A DNA stretch of 64,000 nucleotides from Demequina globuliformis. GTDB taxonomy: Bacteria > Actinomycetota > Actinomycetes > Actinomycetales > Demequinaceae. Shown piece after piece: positions 54,808-63,937 of the stretch. The translations under genes and the position numbers were made by a program. Location: positions 541,999 to 605,998 of the forward strand of contig NZ_BBRG01000001.1 in the NCBI RefSeq assembly GCF_000975155.1, in the 5' to 3' direction. The notes under the pieces were generated by a model, which was not told where the DNA came from, searched no databases, and saw only the letters and a list, made by a program, of their open reading frames with translations. Position 1 is the first letter of the stretch. Each line of letters starts with the position of its first letter.

Positions 54808-54962
54808 TAGACTTGTAGGCGACCCGGGGCTGACCGGTCGTCATGTGAAGCGCGGCGCCGCTGAAGAAAGCGCAGGCCGCGAGCCTAAGATGATTCGCGA
54901 TCGGCTGCCCGCCGACTAAGGGCGCCACTCATCGAGCGCCCTCGCAACACTCTCGAGGAACC
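54808..54962 (+). promoter_or_regulatory. promoter and long 5' leader of the DEAD-box helicase gene
   Basis: TAGACT (54808-54813) is a good -10, which would leave an untranslated leader of about 140 bases. It contains GC-rich segments, including a hairpin (GGGCGC-N10-GCGCCC near 54918-54940), ending shortly before the start. Long structured leaders are usual for cold-inducible helicase genes; temperature control is inferred only. Confidence 0.45.
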
Positions 54963-56558
54963 ATGACAGACACGCACGCCAGTGTGCAGACCCAAGACCA
55001 GAGCTTCGCCGACTTCAAGGTGAACCCCCTCATCGTTGAGGCGCTGGCCGACTCCGGCATCATCAACCCCTTCCCCATTCAGGCCATGACGTTGCCAGTC
55101 GCGCTCAGCGGCCACGACATCATTGGGCAAGCGAAGACCGGTACCGGCAAGACGCTGGGCTTTGGTGTTCCCGCTCTCCACCGCACCGTGTCCCCCGGCG
55201 AGGACGGGTTCGACGAGCTCGACGAGCCGGGCAAGCCCCAGGCCCTCATCGTGGCGCCGACCCGCGAACTCGCCGTTCAGGTGGCCGGCGACCTGGAAAC
55301 GGCCTCGAAGAAGCGGTCAACTCGCATTGTTCAGATCTACGGCGGCCGTGCGTACGAGCCGCAGATTGAGGCCCTCCAGAGGGGTGCCGAAGTGGTCGTG
55401 GGCACACCCGGTCGCATGATCGACCTGCTCAACCAGGGACACCTCGACCTTCGCTACGTGCGCACCGTGGTGCTCGACGAGGCCGACGAGATGCTCGACT
55501 TGGGCTTCCTGCCTGACGTCGAGAAGTTGCTGGCAGCCACCCCCGCCTCCCGCCACACCATGCTGTTCTCCGCGACCATGCCGGGCGCGGTGGTGTCTCT
55601 CGCGCGCCGCTACATGGTTCAGCCCACCCACATTCGCGCGGCGGACCCCGATGACGATGGGGCCACCGTCAAGGCGATCAAGCAGGTCGTGTACCGCGCT
55701 CACGCGCTCGACAAGGTCGAGGTTCTCGCGCGCATTTTGCAGTCCGAGGGCCGCGGTCGCACCGTCGTGTTCGCACGCACGAAGCGCACCGCTGCAAAGG
55801 TGTCAGACGAGCTGCGCTCGCGCGGGTTCGCGGCCGGCGCCATTCATGGCGACCTGGGCCAGGGCGCCCGCGAACAGGCGCTGCGCGCCTTCCGTCACTC
55901 CAAGATCGATGTCCTGGTCGCGACTGACGTCGCCGCCCGTGGCATCGACGTCGACGACGTCACGCACGTGGTCAACTACCAGTGCCCCGAGGACGAGAAG
56001 ACGTACCTGCACCGTATTGGCCGCACCGGGCGCGCCGGCAAGACCGGTACCGCCGTCACCTTCGTTGACTGGGACGACATCCCCCGCTGGACCCTCATCG
56101 ATAAGGCCCTCGACCTCGGTTACCCCGAGCCAGTCGAGACCTACTCGACGTCGCCCCACCTGTTCGAGGAACTGAACATCCCTGAGGGCACCAAGGGCCG
56201 TCTGCCGCGCGACAAGCGCACGCTCGAGGGGCTCGAGGCAGAGACGCTGGAAGACTTGGGCGAGACCGGCAAGAAGCCCGCTGGCGGCGGCCGGGGCGGT
56301 TCCGGTCGCGGCGGTTCCGGTGGTCACGGCGGTGGTCGCTCCGGCGGTCAAGGCAGCGGCCGCAGCCGCTCCGGCGGCAATGGGCGCGGCAACGGCCGCG
56401 CTGGCGACAAGCCGGCCGATGCCGCACGCACCGAAGGAACCCAGCCCTCGGGAAACAACGGCGAAGGTGGGCGGCCTCGTCGCCGTCGTCGCCGCCGTTC
56501 CGGTGGCGGCCAGGGTGGTCAGGGCGGCCAGAACGCCGCCCCCGCAGCCTCGGAGTAA
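54963..56558 (+). CDS. DEAD-box RNA helicase
   Basis: A 531-residue helicase. Q motif FADFKVNPLIVEAL with FPIQ (residues 37-40), motif I AKTGTGKT (57-64), motif Ia APTRELA, motif II DEAD (172-175), SAT near 203 and motif VI HRIGRTGRAG. Residues ~440-531 form a Gly/Arg/Ser-rich tail (GRGGSGRGGSGGHGGGRSGG) and then an RRRRRRR tract, likely RNA-binding and disordered. Such tails are typical of actinobacterial DeaD/RhlE-like proteins that remodel RNA at low temperature and in ribosome assembly. The ATG lies behind GAGGAACC. Confidence 0.96.
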   Translation: MTDTHASVQTQDQSFADFKVNPLIVEALADSGIINPFPIQAMTLPVALSGHDIIGQAKTGTGKTLGFGVPALHRTVSPGEDGFDELDEPGKPQALIVAPTRELAVQVAGDLETASKKRSTRIVQIYGGRAYEPQIEALQRGAEVVVGTPGRMIDLLNQGHLDLRYVRTVVLDEADEMLDLGFLPDVEKLLAATPASRHTMLFSATMPGAVVSLARRYMVQPTHIRAADPDDDGATVKAIKQVVYRAHALDKVEVLARILQSEGRGRTVVFARTKRTAAKVSDELRSRGFAAGAIHGDLGQGAREQALRAFRHSKIDVLVATDVAARGIDVDDVTHVVNYQCPEDEKTYLHRIGRTGRAGKTGTAVTFVDWDDIPRWTLIDKALDLGYPEPVETYSTSPHLFEELNIPEGTKGRLPRDKRTLEGLEAETLEDLGETGKKPAGGGRGGSGRGGSGGHGGGRSGGQGSGRSRSGGNGRGNGRAGDKPADAARTEGTQPSGNNGEGGRPRRRRRRRSGGGQGGQGGQNAAPAASE

Positions 56559-56564
56559 ACCGTC

Positions 56565-57443
56565 ATGGCCGAGCACAAGGTCCTGCTGTTTTACATCTTT
56601 ACCCCGCTGAGCGACCCGGAAGCCGTGCGTCTGTGGCAGCGCGATCTCTGCGAGTCGTTGGGGCTGGGCGGACGCATCATCCTGTCCAAGGATGGGATCA
56701 ATGGCACGGTCGGCGGCGAGCTCGGTGCAGTCAAGCGCTACCTGCGCAAGACGCGCGAGTACGCGCCGTTCAAGCCCATGGACGTGAAGTGGTCCGAGGG
56801 CTCGGGCGACGACTTCCCCCGCCTCAGCGTCAAGGTACGCGAGGAGCTGGTGAGTTTTGGCGCGCCCGGCGAGCTCAAGGTCGACGCGAATGGCGTGATT
56901 GGTGGCGGCACGCACTTGAGTCCGCAGGAGCTTCACTCGCTGGTCGCCGAGCGCGATGTCACCTTCTTTGACGGCCGCAATGCCGTCGAAGCGGAGATCG
57001 GACGCTTCAAGGGCGCTGTAGTTCCTGATGTCGAGACGACTCGCGACTTCGTGTCAGAGCTCGAGTCCGGCAAGTACGACCATCTCAAGGACTCCCCCGT
57101 CGTCACCTACTGCACCGGAGGCATCCGGTGCGAGGTTCTCAGCGCGCTGATGATCAACCGCGGGTTCTCAGAGGTCTACCAACTCGACGGCGGCATTGTC
57201 CGCTACGGAGAAGCCTTCGGTGACGCGGGGCTGTGGGAAGGCTCGCTGTATGTGTTCGATGGCCGCGAGGCCGTGCAGTTCAGCGACCAGGCCATCACGA
57301 TCTCGACGTGCAGCGTCTGCGGCGAAGCGTCCAGCCGGCTACAGAACTGCGACGACCTGTCCTGCCGCACACAGTTGGTGATCTGCGAGACGTGCACCGT
57401 CGCCGACCGGTTCTGCCCCACTCACGCGAGCGTCGACCACTAG
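56565..57443 (+). CDS. trhO: tRNA uridine(34) hydroxylase (TrhO/UPF0176)
   Basis: A 292-residue rhodanese-domain protein. The N-terminal part ([20 protein letters not shown], then GINGTVGGE) is the UPF0176-specific acylphosphatase-like domain, and the rhodanese domain carries the active Cys in [10 protein letters not shown] near residue 183. The C-terminal Cys-rich segment ([25 protein letters not shown]) resembles a zinc site. TrhO makes 5-hydroxyuridine in the wobble position of tRNA from prephenate-independent oxygen chemistry. It starts 6 bases after the helicase stop, so the two form an operon of RNA genes. The stop shares CTAG with the convergent UPF0045 gene. Confidence 0.95.
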   Translation: MAEHKVLLFYIFTPLSDPEAVRLWQRDLCESLGLGGRIILSKDGINGTVGGELGAVKRYLRKTREYAPFKPMDVKWSEGSGDDFPRLSVKVREELVSFGAPGELKVDANGVIGGGTHLSPQELHSLVAERDVTFFDGRNAVEAEIGRFKGAVVPDVETTRDFVSELESGKYDHLKDSPVVTYCTGGIRCEVLSALMINRGFSEVYQLDGGIVRYGEAFGDAGLWEGSLYVFDGREAVQFSDQAITISTCSVCGEASSRLQNCDDLSCRTQLVICETCTVADRFCPTHASVDH

Positions 57444-57772
57444 GACGACGGCGCTTCCTGCGCACCGTCGTCGCCGTCGATCGCCCGCTCGAGGCGCTCC
57501 AGTTTGCCGTCCAGCTCGCCCTCGTATCCGGGCCGGATGTCCGCCTTAATCACGAGCGACACGCGCGACCCGTACGGCTGCACCGCCTCCGTCGCGGCCT
57601 TGACGACCTCGAAAACCTCATCCCACTCGCCCTCGATCTCCGTGAACATCGCGGACGTGCGGTGAGGAAGGCCCGATGCCCTGACTACCTTCACGGCCTG
57701 GGCGACGGCGTCATGGACGGAGCCGTCTGCGCGACCGGTACCGGAAGGCGCGACGGAAAAGGCGACAATCAT
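57440..57772 (-). CDS. UPF0045/thiamine-binding (MTH1187-type) protein
   Basis: A 110-residue single-domain protein with an initial strand [13 protein letters not shown], a helix with [18 protein letters not shown] and [20 protein letters not shown], a ferredoxin-like fold of the MTH1187 family. Members bind thiamine or related ligands and are linked with thiamine transport in some bacteria; no thiamine gene is nearby. The ATG at 57772 has AAGGAG 5 bases upstream. The acidic tail ([12 protein letters not shown]) looks disordered. Confidence 0.9.
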   Translation of the reverse strand: MIVAFSVAPSGTGRADGSVHDAVAQAVKVVRASGLPHRTSAMFTEIEGEWDEVFEVVKAATEAVQPYGSRVSLVIKADIRPGYEGELDGKLERLERAIDGDDGAQEAPSS

Positions 57773-57811
57773 GATGCTCCTTGGGTGGGGTGACTGGGCA
57801 TAGTCGCGACC

Positions 57812-58633
57812 CTAGCGGGCCGCCTGCAACGCGGCATAGGCCTCGGGGCTCGTGAGGTTCTCCCCTAGCTCGTTCGGTTTGCCGGCACCGTGGTAGTCGG
57901 AACTCCCGGTCGCGACCAGGCCTGAGCTCGCCGCAAGATCGCGCAGCCGCGCACGTTGCTCCGCGGTGTGGTCGCGGTGGTCGACTTCGAGTCCCACGAG
58001 CCCCGCTGCTGCGGCACGCTCCACCACCCGCGTCGGCAGCTCTGCACCGGCGCGGCCCGCATAGGGATGCGCAACGACCGGCACACCGCCAGCGGCCCTC
58101 ATGGTGCGCACGGCGTCCACGACCTCCGGCGCGTAGTGCGGCACATAAAAAGCGGAGCCGGGCCTCAGAATCTCCGTGAACGCGGCCGAGCGGTCAGCTA
58201 CGACCCCCCTGGCCACCAGTGCATCGGCTATGTGGGGGCGACCCACCGTGACGGCCCCGCCCGACTGTTCCACGACATCGGCCCACGTCACTGGGTAGCG
58301 CTGCCCCAAGAGGTCGACAATCGCCTGGGCGCGGTGAACGCGCGCGTCCCGCGTCTTCGCGATCATCGCTTCCGCCTCAGCGTCGCGCGGATCATGCCAG
58401 TAACTCAACAGGTGCACCGAGGTGCCGTGGTGGCGGGCAGAGACTTCAATCCCTGGCACCCATTCAACGCCGTGGGCCTTGCCCGCCTCGCGCGCCTCCT
58501 CCCACCCCGCGACCGAGTCGTGGTCGCACAGCGCCACGACATCGAGTCCGGCTCGCGCGGCCTGCGCCATGACCTCGGCGGGAGACTCGGTACCGTCCGA
58601 GACAGCCGAGTGCGTGTGGAGGTCGATGCGCAT
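57812..58633 (-). CDS. PHP-domain phosphoesterase
   Basis: A 273-residue metal phosphoesterase of the PHP family. Metal ligands are seen in DLHTHSAVSDG (residues ~4-14), CDHDSVAGW, GIEVSARHHG, VVAHPYA and SSDYHGAGKP. The nearest relatives hydrolyse 3',5'-nucleoside bisphosphates or RNA oligonucleotides (YciV/TrpH type), which fits the RNA-related genes upstream. The ATG at 58633 lies 6 bases after TAGCGT (minus 58640-58645), leaderless. Confidence 0.92.
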   Translation of the reverse strand: MRIDLHTHSAVSDGTESPAEVMAQAARAGLDVVALCDHDSVAGWEEAREAGKAHGVEWVPGIEVSARHHGTSVHLLSYWHDPRDAEAEAMIAKTRDARVHRAQAIVDLLGQRYPVTWADVVEQSGGAVTVGRPHIADALVARGVVADRSAAFTEILRPGSAFYVPHYAPEVVDAVRTMRAAGGVPVVAHPYAGRAGAELPTRVVERAAAAGLVGLEVDHRDHTAEQRARLRDLAASSGLVATGSSDYHGAGKPNELGENLTSPEAYAALQAAR

Positions 58634-58721
58634 GACGTCACGCTACACCGGGCGCCCCGCACGAACGCCCCGCCGCGGACCCGGGTTGCGGGCCGCGACG
58701 CGGCGTCGGTTGATGCGTGCG

Positions 58722-60626
58722 TTACGCCTGCAAGAAGCGCCGAGAGACCAGCAGCCCAGCCCCCAGCACCACCAAGATGCCCGCAGGGAGCACCAGGCCA
58801 AGGTCGCCGCCCGTGGTGGGCAGTGCCTCAGAGGTCGTCGTGGCGGTCGGCGCGGAGCCCTCGGTGCCCGCGGGCTCCTCGGTTTCCTCGCCAGAGGTGG
58901 TGTCCGACTCCTCGGGCGCGTCATCGCTGGCCTCAGCCGGAACGTCAACGGCGGTGTCCACCGGCGTCGCGGCGGGCACGTCCACGGGCACCACGGTGTC
59001 GATCACAGGCAGCGCCTCGACGTCAAACGACACTGAGTGCGTGGCCTCGATCTTGGCGCGGTTCACCATGGTGGCGCGCGGGTTGCCAGGTCCTAGCGGC
59101 AGGAAGCCTTCCAAGAGCACCTCGAACGTCACGGTGCCGTGGTCGACATCGGCCTGCTGCACCTCGTAGTCGACGGTGCAGGCAATGCTCGCGCCAGCAG
59201 GCACGACGCCGTCCGCCGCGATGTCACACACCGGCGTGAGGCCAGCGGGCGACACGACCTGCACGGTCACGCCGGAGAGGTCGTAGTCGGCCGAGCCGGG
59301 AATCGTGAAGGCCACGGAGACCGTGTCTCCCGGGTGGACCACGCCGGGCGCCGCATCAGTGCCCCAGACAATCTCGGTCTGCGCCTTGCGGTAGTCCGCG
59401 AGGTCGGCGACGCGGTCGGCGACCTCGCGCTCGGCCCCAGCGAGTCCCTCGAGGAGCTCGTTCATGCGTGCGAGCGCATCGGCTCCCTCGCCCTGTCGTG
59501 CGACGAGCGCGAGGTAGATCGCTTCCTTCTCGTCCTGAATGGCGTCAGCATCGAACAGCGCCTGCTGCGCTTGCGCCTGCAGCGCTCGCAAACGGTCGAG
59601 TTCATCGCCCGCGTCCTTGTTGGCCTGCGCCTTCACCGCGTGATCAGCGATAGCCGCTTCGAGCGCTGCACGGGCGTGCTCGATGTCAGCGTTCGCCTGT
59701 CCGTGAGCGGCCTGCGCGGCAGAGAGCTCGGCACGCGCGGCGTTCGCTGCCGCAGCGGTGTCAGCGACCGCCTGCTTTTTGCCGTGGCCATCGACGGCCA
59801 GCATCATGCGGTCAATCGCATCGACCCGTACCTGCGCCACGTCCCGTACGCCCTTCGCGATTCCCAACGCGATGCTTGCGCCAATGCGATCGAGTCCGCG
59901 CGCCGCGTCGTAAGCCGCCTGTGCATCGGCGACTGCCTGGATACGTGAGTTCAGCGTCGCCACCGCCTCGTCGTACGCGCCGGACAAGTCGGATACGTGC
60001 ACGGGGGCGTCGTTGATCTGCTGCCACCACGCGGGGGCGCCCACCACGGAAGCAATCGTGGCGTGGAATGCCTCTTCCGCGGCGCGCTCCTGAGCCTCCG
60101 CAGCAACCGCGGCGTCGGCCGCCACGCCCACCGCCGTCTCGCGCTCAAGCGCGGTTGCCTGTGCTGCTGCCAGCGTGTCCTCGGCCTCGCGCTTAGCGGT
60201 CACTGCCTTGTTGCGCGCCACGCGCGCAGCGTCCTTCACTTCCTGCTGGGCGTCGGCTGCGGCCTTGGCACCATTGCGGGCGACCTGCGCGGCACGGCGG
60301 TCCGTCTTCGCGTCCTGGAAGGCCGCGAGCGCATCGGCGAGTTCGCCGGTCTCAAGGTCAGCGAGCGCCACGGCAGCCGCATCTCGGAGCGACACGAGCG
60401 AGTCGCGCGCCGAGCCAAAGGCCTCGGCCTGAGCCAGCACCTCGTCCCAGTCGCCATCGATGAAGGCTTGGTTGGCGGCTTCGGCCGCAGCGTGAGCCGC
60501 GTTGGCGGCGGTCGTGGCCGGGTCTTCCGGAGCCACATCGGCAAAGGCGGGCACGCTGGCGCCCACCGCCAGCGCGGCGGCGGCGCAGGTGGCGGCCGCG
60601 GACGCGCGAAGGCGTGTCATGTTCAT
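58722..60626 (-). CDS. LPXTG-anchored alanine-rich coiled-coil surface protein
   Basis: A 634-residue surface protein with a signal peptide (MNMTRLRASAAATCAAAALA onward, cleavage near AFA-D at 31). Residues ~35-415 are Ala/Glu/Lys/Arg-rich with heptad-like spacing, such as DAARVARNKAVTAKREAEDTL (piece VARNKAVTAKREAE) and EDTLAAAQATALERETAV, so a long coiled coil is likely. A beta-rich domain (~425-560; VHPGDTVSVAFTIPGSADYD) follows, then an acidic Thr/Ala/Glu linker and LPTTG at 602-606, a TM and the charged tail SRRFLQA, a sortase signal. No sortase gene is in the window. ATG at 60626 has GAGGGG about 6 bases upstream. Confidence 0.9.
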   Translation of the reverse strand: MNMTRLRASAAATCAAAALAVGASVPAFADVAPEDPATTAANAAHAAAEAANQAFIDGDWDEVLAQAEAFGSARDSLVSLRDAAAVALADLETGELADALAAFQDAKTDRRAAQVARNGAKAAADAQQEVKDAARVARNKAVTAKREAEDTLAAAQATALERETAVGVAADAAVAAEAQERAAEEAFHATIASVVGAPAWWQQINDAPVHVSDLSGAYDEAVATLNSRIQAVADAQAAYDAARGLDRIGASIALGIAKGVRDVAQVRVDAIDRMMLAVDGHGKKQAVADTAAAANAARAELSAAQAAHGQANADIEHARAALEAAIADHAVKAQANKDAGDELDRLRALQAQAQQALFDADAIQDEKEAIYLALVARQGEGADALARMNELLEGLAGAEREVADRVADLADYRKAQTEIVWGTDAAPGVVHPGDTVSVAFTIPGSADYDLSGVTVQVVSPAGLTPVCDIAADGVVPAGASIACTVDYEVQQADVDHGTVTFEVLLEGFLPLGPGNPRATMVNRAKIEATHSVSFDVEALPVIDTVVPVDVPAATPVDTAVDVPAEASDDAPEESDTTSGEETEEPAGTEGSAPTATTTSEALPTTGGDLGLVLPAGILVVLGAGLLVSRRFLQA

Positions 60627-60673
60627 TGATTTCCCCTCAACTCGGCCGGCGAAGTTCACACGGCCTGGAGGCG

Positions 60674-60712
60674 ACAGTAGCGATAAACACGCAGTGTGAC
60701 AAGGCCCACACT
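60674..60712 (-). promoter_or_regulatory. promoter of the LPXTG gene with an overlapping inverted repeat
   Basis: TTGTCA (60702-60697, minus) and TACTGT (60679-60674) are 17 bases apart, giving a start near 60667 and a ~40-base leader. AGTGTG-N8-CACACT (60693-60712) straddles the -35, so a bound regulator would block the promoter. Confidence 0.65.
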
Positions 60713-60807
60713 CGAGCAAGTCGCCTGCAAATAGGACATATAAGACAACTATGAATGTAAATCGCCAGCGGCGCCGTCGCACAAGCGACCAATGGGACAA
60801 TGGAGGG

Positions 60808-62193
60808 GTGAGCGACGACAAGACGAGCACCACCTCAGACAAGTCCAACAAGGCGCGCGCACTGCGCCCCGACAACGACGAGTTCAAGACCTGGATTGGC
60901 TCCCAGTGGGCCGAGCCGGACGACCTCGCCACTCAGAAGCTGGGCTCCGCGCCCTACGCGGCACAGCGGCGCGCCCGCCTGTCAGCGCGCTTCCCAGGCA
61001 AACGCATCGTTGCCCCCGCCGGTGACCTCAAGGTGCGCTCAAACGACACTGACTACCGGTTCTCGCCGTCACGCGACTTCGCCTACCTGACCGGGCTCGG
61101 CACCGACCGCGAGCCTGGCGCCGTGCTCGTCATGGAGCCCACCCCGAGCGGCCACGACGCCACCTTGTACTTGGTTCCGCCCGCGACCAAGGACGAGGAC
61201 GGCTTTTACACCGACCCACGCTCGGGCGAGTTCTGGATCGGGCGGCGCCCGGGCTTGGCCGAGTTCGAGGCAATGACCGGAATTGCGACCGCTCCGCTCA
61301 GCGACCTGCCCACCGACATTCGCGTGGCCAATCACCCGCACAAGGCCGTCTCCCGCGTGTTGTCGGAGATGCGCCTCGTCAAGGACGCGTGGGAAGTGCA
61401 GCAGCTGCGCGACGCCGTCGACGCCACCATCGCGGGCTTTGAGCGCGTGGTCGGCGAGCTTCCGCGCGCGATCGAGCACAAGCGAGGCGAGCGAGTCGTC
61501 GAGGCCACCTTTGACGGCCACGCCCGCGAGGAAGGCAACGCGGTTGGCTACGAGACCATTGCCGCCTCCGGCCCCCACGCGACCACCCTCCACTGGATCA
61601 CCAACGATGGCCAGGTCCATGCGGGCGACCTGCTGCTGCTTGACGCAGGCGTCGAGGTTGACTCGCTCTACACCGCGGACATCACACGGACGATGCCGGT
61701 GACCGGCCAGTTCAGCCCGGTGCAACGCCGCGTATACGACGTGGTCCTTGAGGCGGCGGATGCGGCCTTCGCCGTCGCCGCACCCGGCGTGACCTTGCGG
61801 GATGTGCACGAGGCAGCGATGGACGTCATCGAGGCGCGCCTCACCGAGTGGGGCATTGTCCCCGAGGCCAAGTCGGACGACTCGAAGCTATTCCGCCGCT
61901 GGATGGTCCACTCGACGTCCCACCACCTGGGTCTCGACGTGCACGACTGCGCGGCCGCGAAGCGCGAGACGTACATGGATGGCCCCCTCGAGCCGGGCAT
62001 GGTGTTCACCATTGAGCCCGGCCTGTATTTCAAGGCGGACGACCTCGCCGTGCCCGAGGAACTGCGCGGCATCGGTGTGCGCATCGAGGACGATGTGCTG
62101 GTCACCGACGACGGCGTTGAGAACCTCTCGCAGGCGCTACCGCGCACGGCCGATGCGGTCGAGGCGTGGATGAACAAGCACCGCACGCCCTAA
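60808..62193 (+). CDS. pepP: Xaa-Pro aminopeptidase (aminopeptidase P, M24B)
   Basis: A 461-residue M24 metallopeptidase that removes the N-terminal residue before proline. The N-terminal domain carries FSPSRDFAYLTGLGTDREPG. In the pita-bread catalytic domain the metal ligands are Asp in LLLDAGVEVDSLYTADITRT (piece YTADITRT), His in HSTSHHLGLDVHD, Glu in FTIEPGLY and Glu in VRIEDDVLVT. GTG at 60808 is chosen because GACAAT (60796-60801) ends 6 bases before it; a longer frame to 60751 contains no RBS. Palindrome copy E follows the stop. Confidence 0.94.
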   Translation: MSDDKTSTTSDKSNKARALRPDNDEFKTWIGSQWAEPDDLATQKLGSAPYAAQRRARLSARFPGKRIVAPAGDLKVRSNDTDYRFSPSRDFAYLTGLGTDREPGAVLVMEPTPSGHDATLYLVPPATKDEDGFYTDPRSGEFWIGRRPGLAEFEAMTGIATAPLSDLPTDIRVANHPHKAVSRVLSEMRLVKDAWEVQQLRDAVDATIAGFERVVGELPRAIEHKRGERVVEATFDGHAREEGNAVGYETIAASGPHATTLHWITNDGQVHAGDLLLLDAGVEVDSLYTADITRTMPVTGQFSPVQRRVYDVVLEAADAAFAVAAPGVTLRDVHEAAMDVIEARLTEWGIVPEAKSDDSKLFRRWMVHSTSHHLGLDVHDCAAAKRETYMDGPLEPGMVFTIEPGLYFKADDLAVPEELRGIGVRIEDDVLVTDDGVENLSQALPRTADAVEAWMNKHRTP

Positions 62194-62201
62194 CCCCTCT
62201 T

Positions 62202-62263
62202 CGCCAAATGGAACCATTTCGCTGTTTTAGCTACGCATAACAGCGAAATGGTTCCATTTGGCG
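62202..62263. repeat. palindromic intergenic repeat, copy E
   Basis: 25-base arms (62202-62226 and 62239-62263) pair perfectly; the arm starts CGCCAAATGGAACCATTTCG. Where other copies have GGCTCC it has GGAACC, with the matching change on the other arm. The centre is longer and irregular. Confidence 0.95.
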
Positions 62264-62344
62264 TTGGCGGAGGGGGACCTAAGCCCCGCCTGACGCCGGC
62301 ATACGCCTCCTAACCTCGGGTCAACCGCTGAAGAGGAGAGCGCC

Positions 62345-63877
62345 GTGACCCAAGCGCCCAGTCCCACTCCCGTGCGCACGCGCACCTCGCGCGTCGGCGC
62401 GTTCGCCGCAGGCCTCCTCATCGCGCTGCTCGTGCTCGCCACCGCAGGCGCGAACCTCATCACTGCCCTGACCGACGGCGCGGCCCGTGCCGCAGAGGGT
62501 CAGCCTGGTACGGAAGTCATTCAGGCATCGGCCCTCGATACGCCCGTCATCACAGCCGACGCCCCGGTCACTGTGGACCCGGACGCAGACTTGGTCTTGT
62601 TTTGGGGAGATGGCTGCCCCAACTGCGAAAAGGAACGCGCCTGGCTTGAGAGCGTCGAGCGCGACTACCCGGATCTGACCATCGCCCAATACGAGGTCTG
62701 GGGCGACGACGCCAACCGCGAACTGTTCGCGTCGGAGGCGGAGCGCCTCGGCTTCGAGGCAGGTTCCGTGCCCACGACCATCATCGACGAGCGTGTCTGG
62801 ATTGGCTGGACTGATGCCATCGAACAAGACATGGCGGGCGCCATTTCCATGGTCGAGCGTGGCGAGACGCCCACCCCCGGCATCTACGGGACCGCTGGCG
62901 CCGGTACCTGTGCAGAAGACGGCGAGGTGTGTTCGGCGGAGGCTCCGCAGACCGTCATTGATGTGCCATTGTTCGGCGAGGTCACGGTGTCCGCCGACTC
63001 ACTCCTCATGTCCACGATTGTCATCGGGTTCGTTGACGGCATCAATCCGTGCTCATTGTGGGTGCTGTCGGTTTTGCTCACCATCGTGCTGCGCACCAAT
63101 TCACGCAGGCGCGTGCTCGCCATCGGCACCACCTTCTTGACAGTGACCGCCATCATGTACGCCCTCTACATGGCGGCGTTCTACTCCGCGCTGGCCGTCG
63201 TGGGGATGCTGGGCTGGATCCAGGTGGTCGTCGCAGCGGTCGCTGGCATCTTCGGGATCGTGTCAGTGAAGGACTACTTCGCGATGGGCAAGGGCCTGTC
63301 GTTCACGATCCGCAAGGAGGACAAGCCCGGCATCTACTCGAAGATGCGCGCCGCGGCAGGGAAAAAGGCGCTCATCCCCGCGCTGGGCGCAACCGTCGTG
63401 CTCGCCATTGGAGTGTCGCTGCTTGAGACCCCCTGCACGGCAGGTTTCCCCGTGCTGTGGACGGGAATGCTGCACGCGAACGGCGTGGGACCCACGGAGA
63501 CTGCCGGCCTATTCGTCGCCTACATGGTTCCGTTCCTGCTTGACGAGCTGATCATCTTCGGTATCGCTGTCGCCACTATGAAGGCGACCAAGATGCAAGA
63601 CAAGCATGGCGAGCTGCTGAAACTCTTCGCGGGCGTCACCATGCTGGTCCTCGCGGCCGTGATGGTGATCGACCCCACGCTCATGGAGAACCCATGGGCG
63701 GCGCTGGGGCTCTTTGCCGGGGCGTTCGCGGTAGCTCTCGTGATCCACCTTGTGACCGTCAGGGTCGTCGCGGCGCGGCAGCCGGTCGACGCACCGCGGC
63801 CCCCAGACGACGGCTCGCCCCCTGCCTCCGCGGAGGTGTCCTCCGGCGCTGCCGATGGCGACCGCGCCGGGGAATGA
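62345..63877 (+). CDS. thioredoxin-CcdA-like membrane thiol transporter
   Basis: A 510-residue protein fusing, from the N-terminus, a TM anchor (residues ~18-42), an extracytoplasmic thioredoxin-like domain with the redox motif CPNC (Cys91, Cys94) in WGDGCPNCEKERAW, and a membrane part of about 6 helices. The membrane part has Cys236 (GINPCSLWVLS) and Cys364 (ETPCTAGFP), the paired Cys of DsbD/CcdA electron carriers. It should move reducing power from cytoplasm to the outer face, for example to DsbA-like or cytochrome c-maturation proteins. Cys in the loop (TCAEDGEVC) is extra. GTG at 62345 has GAGGAG 6 bases upstream. The tail (PPDDGSPPASAE) is disordered. Confidence 0.88.
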   Translation: MTQAPSPTPVRTRTSRVGAFAAGLLIALLVLATAGANLITALTDGAARAAEGQPGTEVIQASALDTPVITADAPVTVDPDADLVLFWGDGCPNCEKERAWLESVERDYPDLTIAQYEVWGDDANRELFASEAERLGFEAGSVPTTIIDERVWIGWTDAIEQDMAGAISMVERGETPTPGIYGTAGAGTCAEDGEVCSAEAPQTVIDVPLFGEVTVSADSLLMSTIVIGFVDGINPCSLWVLSVLLTIVLRTNSRRRVLAIGTTFLTVTAIMYALYMAAFYSALAVVGMLGWIQVVVAAVAGIFGIVSVKDYFAMGKGLSFTIRKEDKPGIYSKMRAAAGKKALIPALGATVVLAIGVSLLETPCTAGFPVLWTGMLHANGVGPTETAGLFVAYMVPFLLDELIIFGIAVATMKATKMQDKHGELLKLFAGVTMLVLAAVMVIDPTLMENPWAALGLFAGAFAVALVIHLVTVRVVAARQPVDAPRPPDDGSPPASAEVSSGAADGDRAGE

Positions 63878-63937
63878 TCCACGCGAGCAACTCGTTGTCC
63901 CTTCAACCGTTGTGTTGTCGAGGCCCAAGGAGCCACG

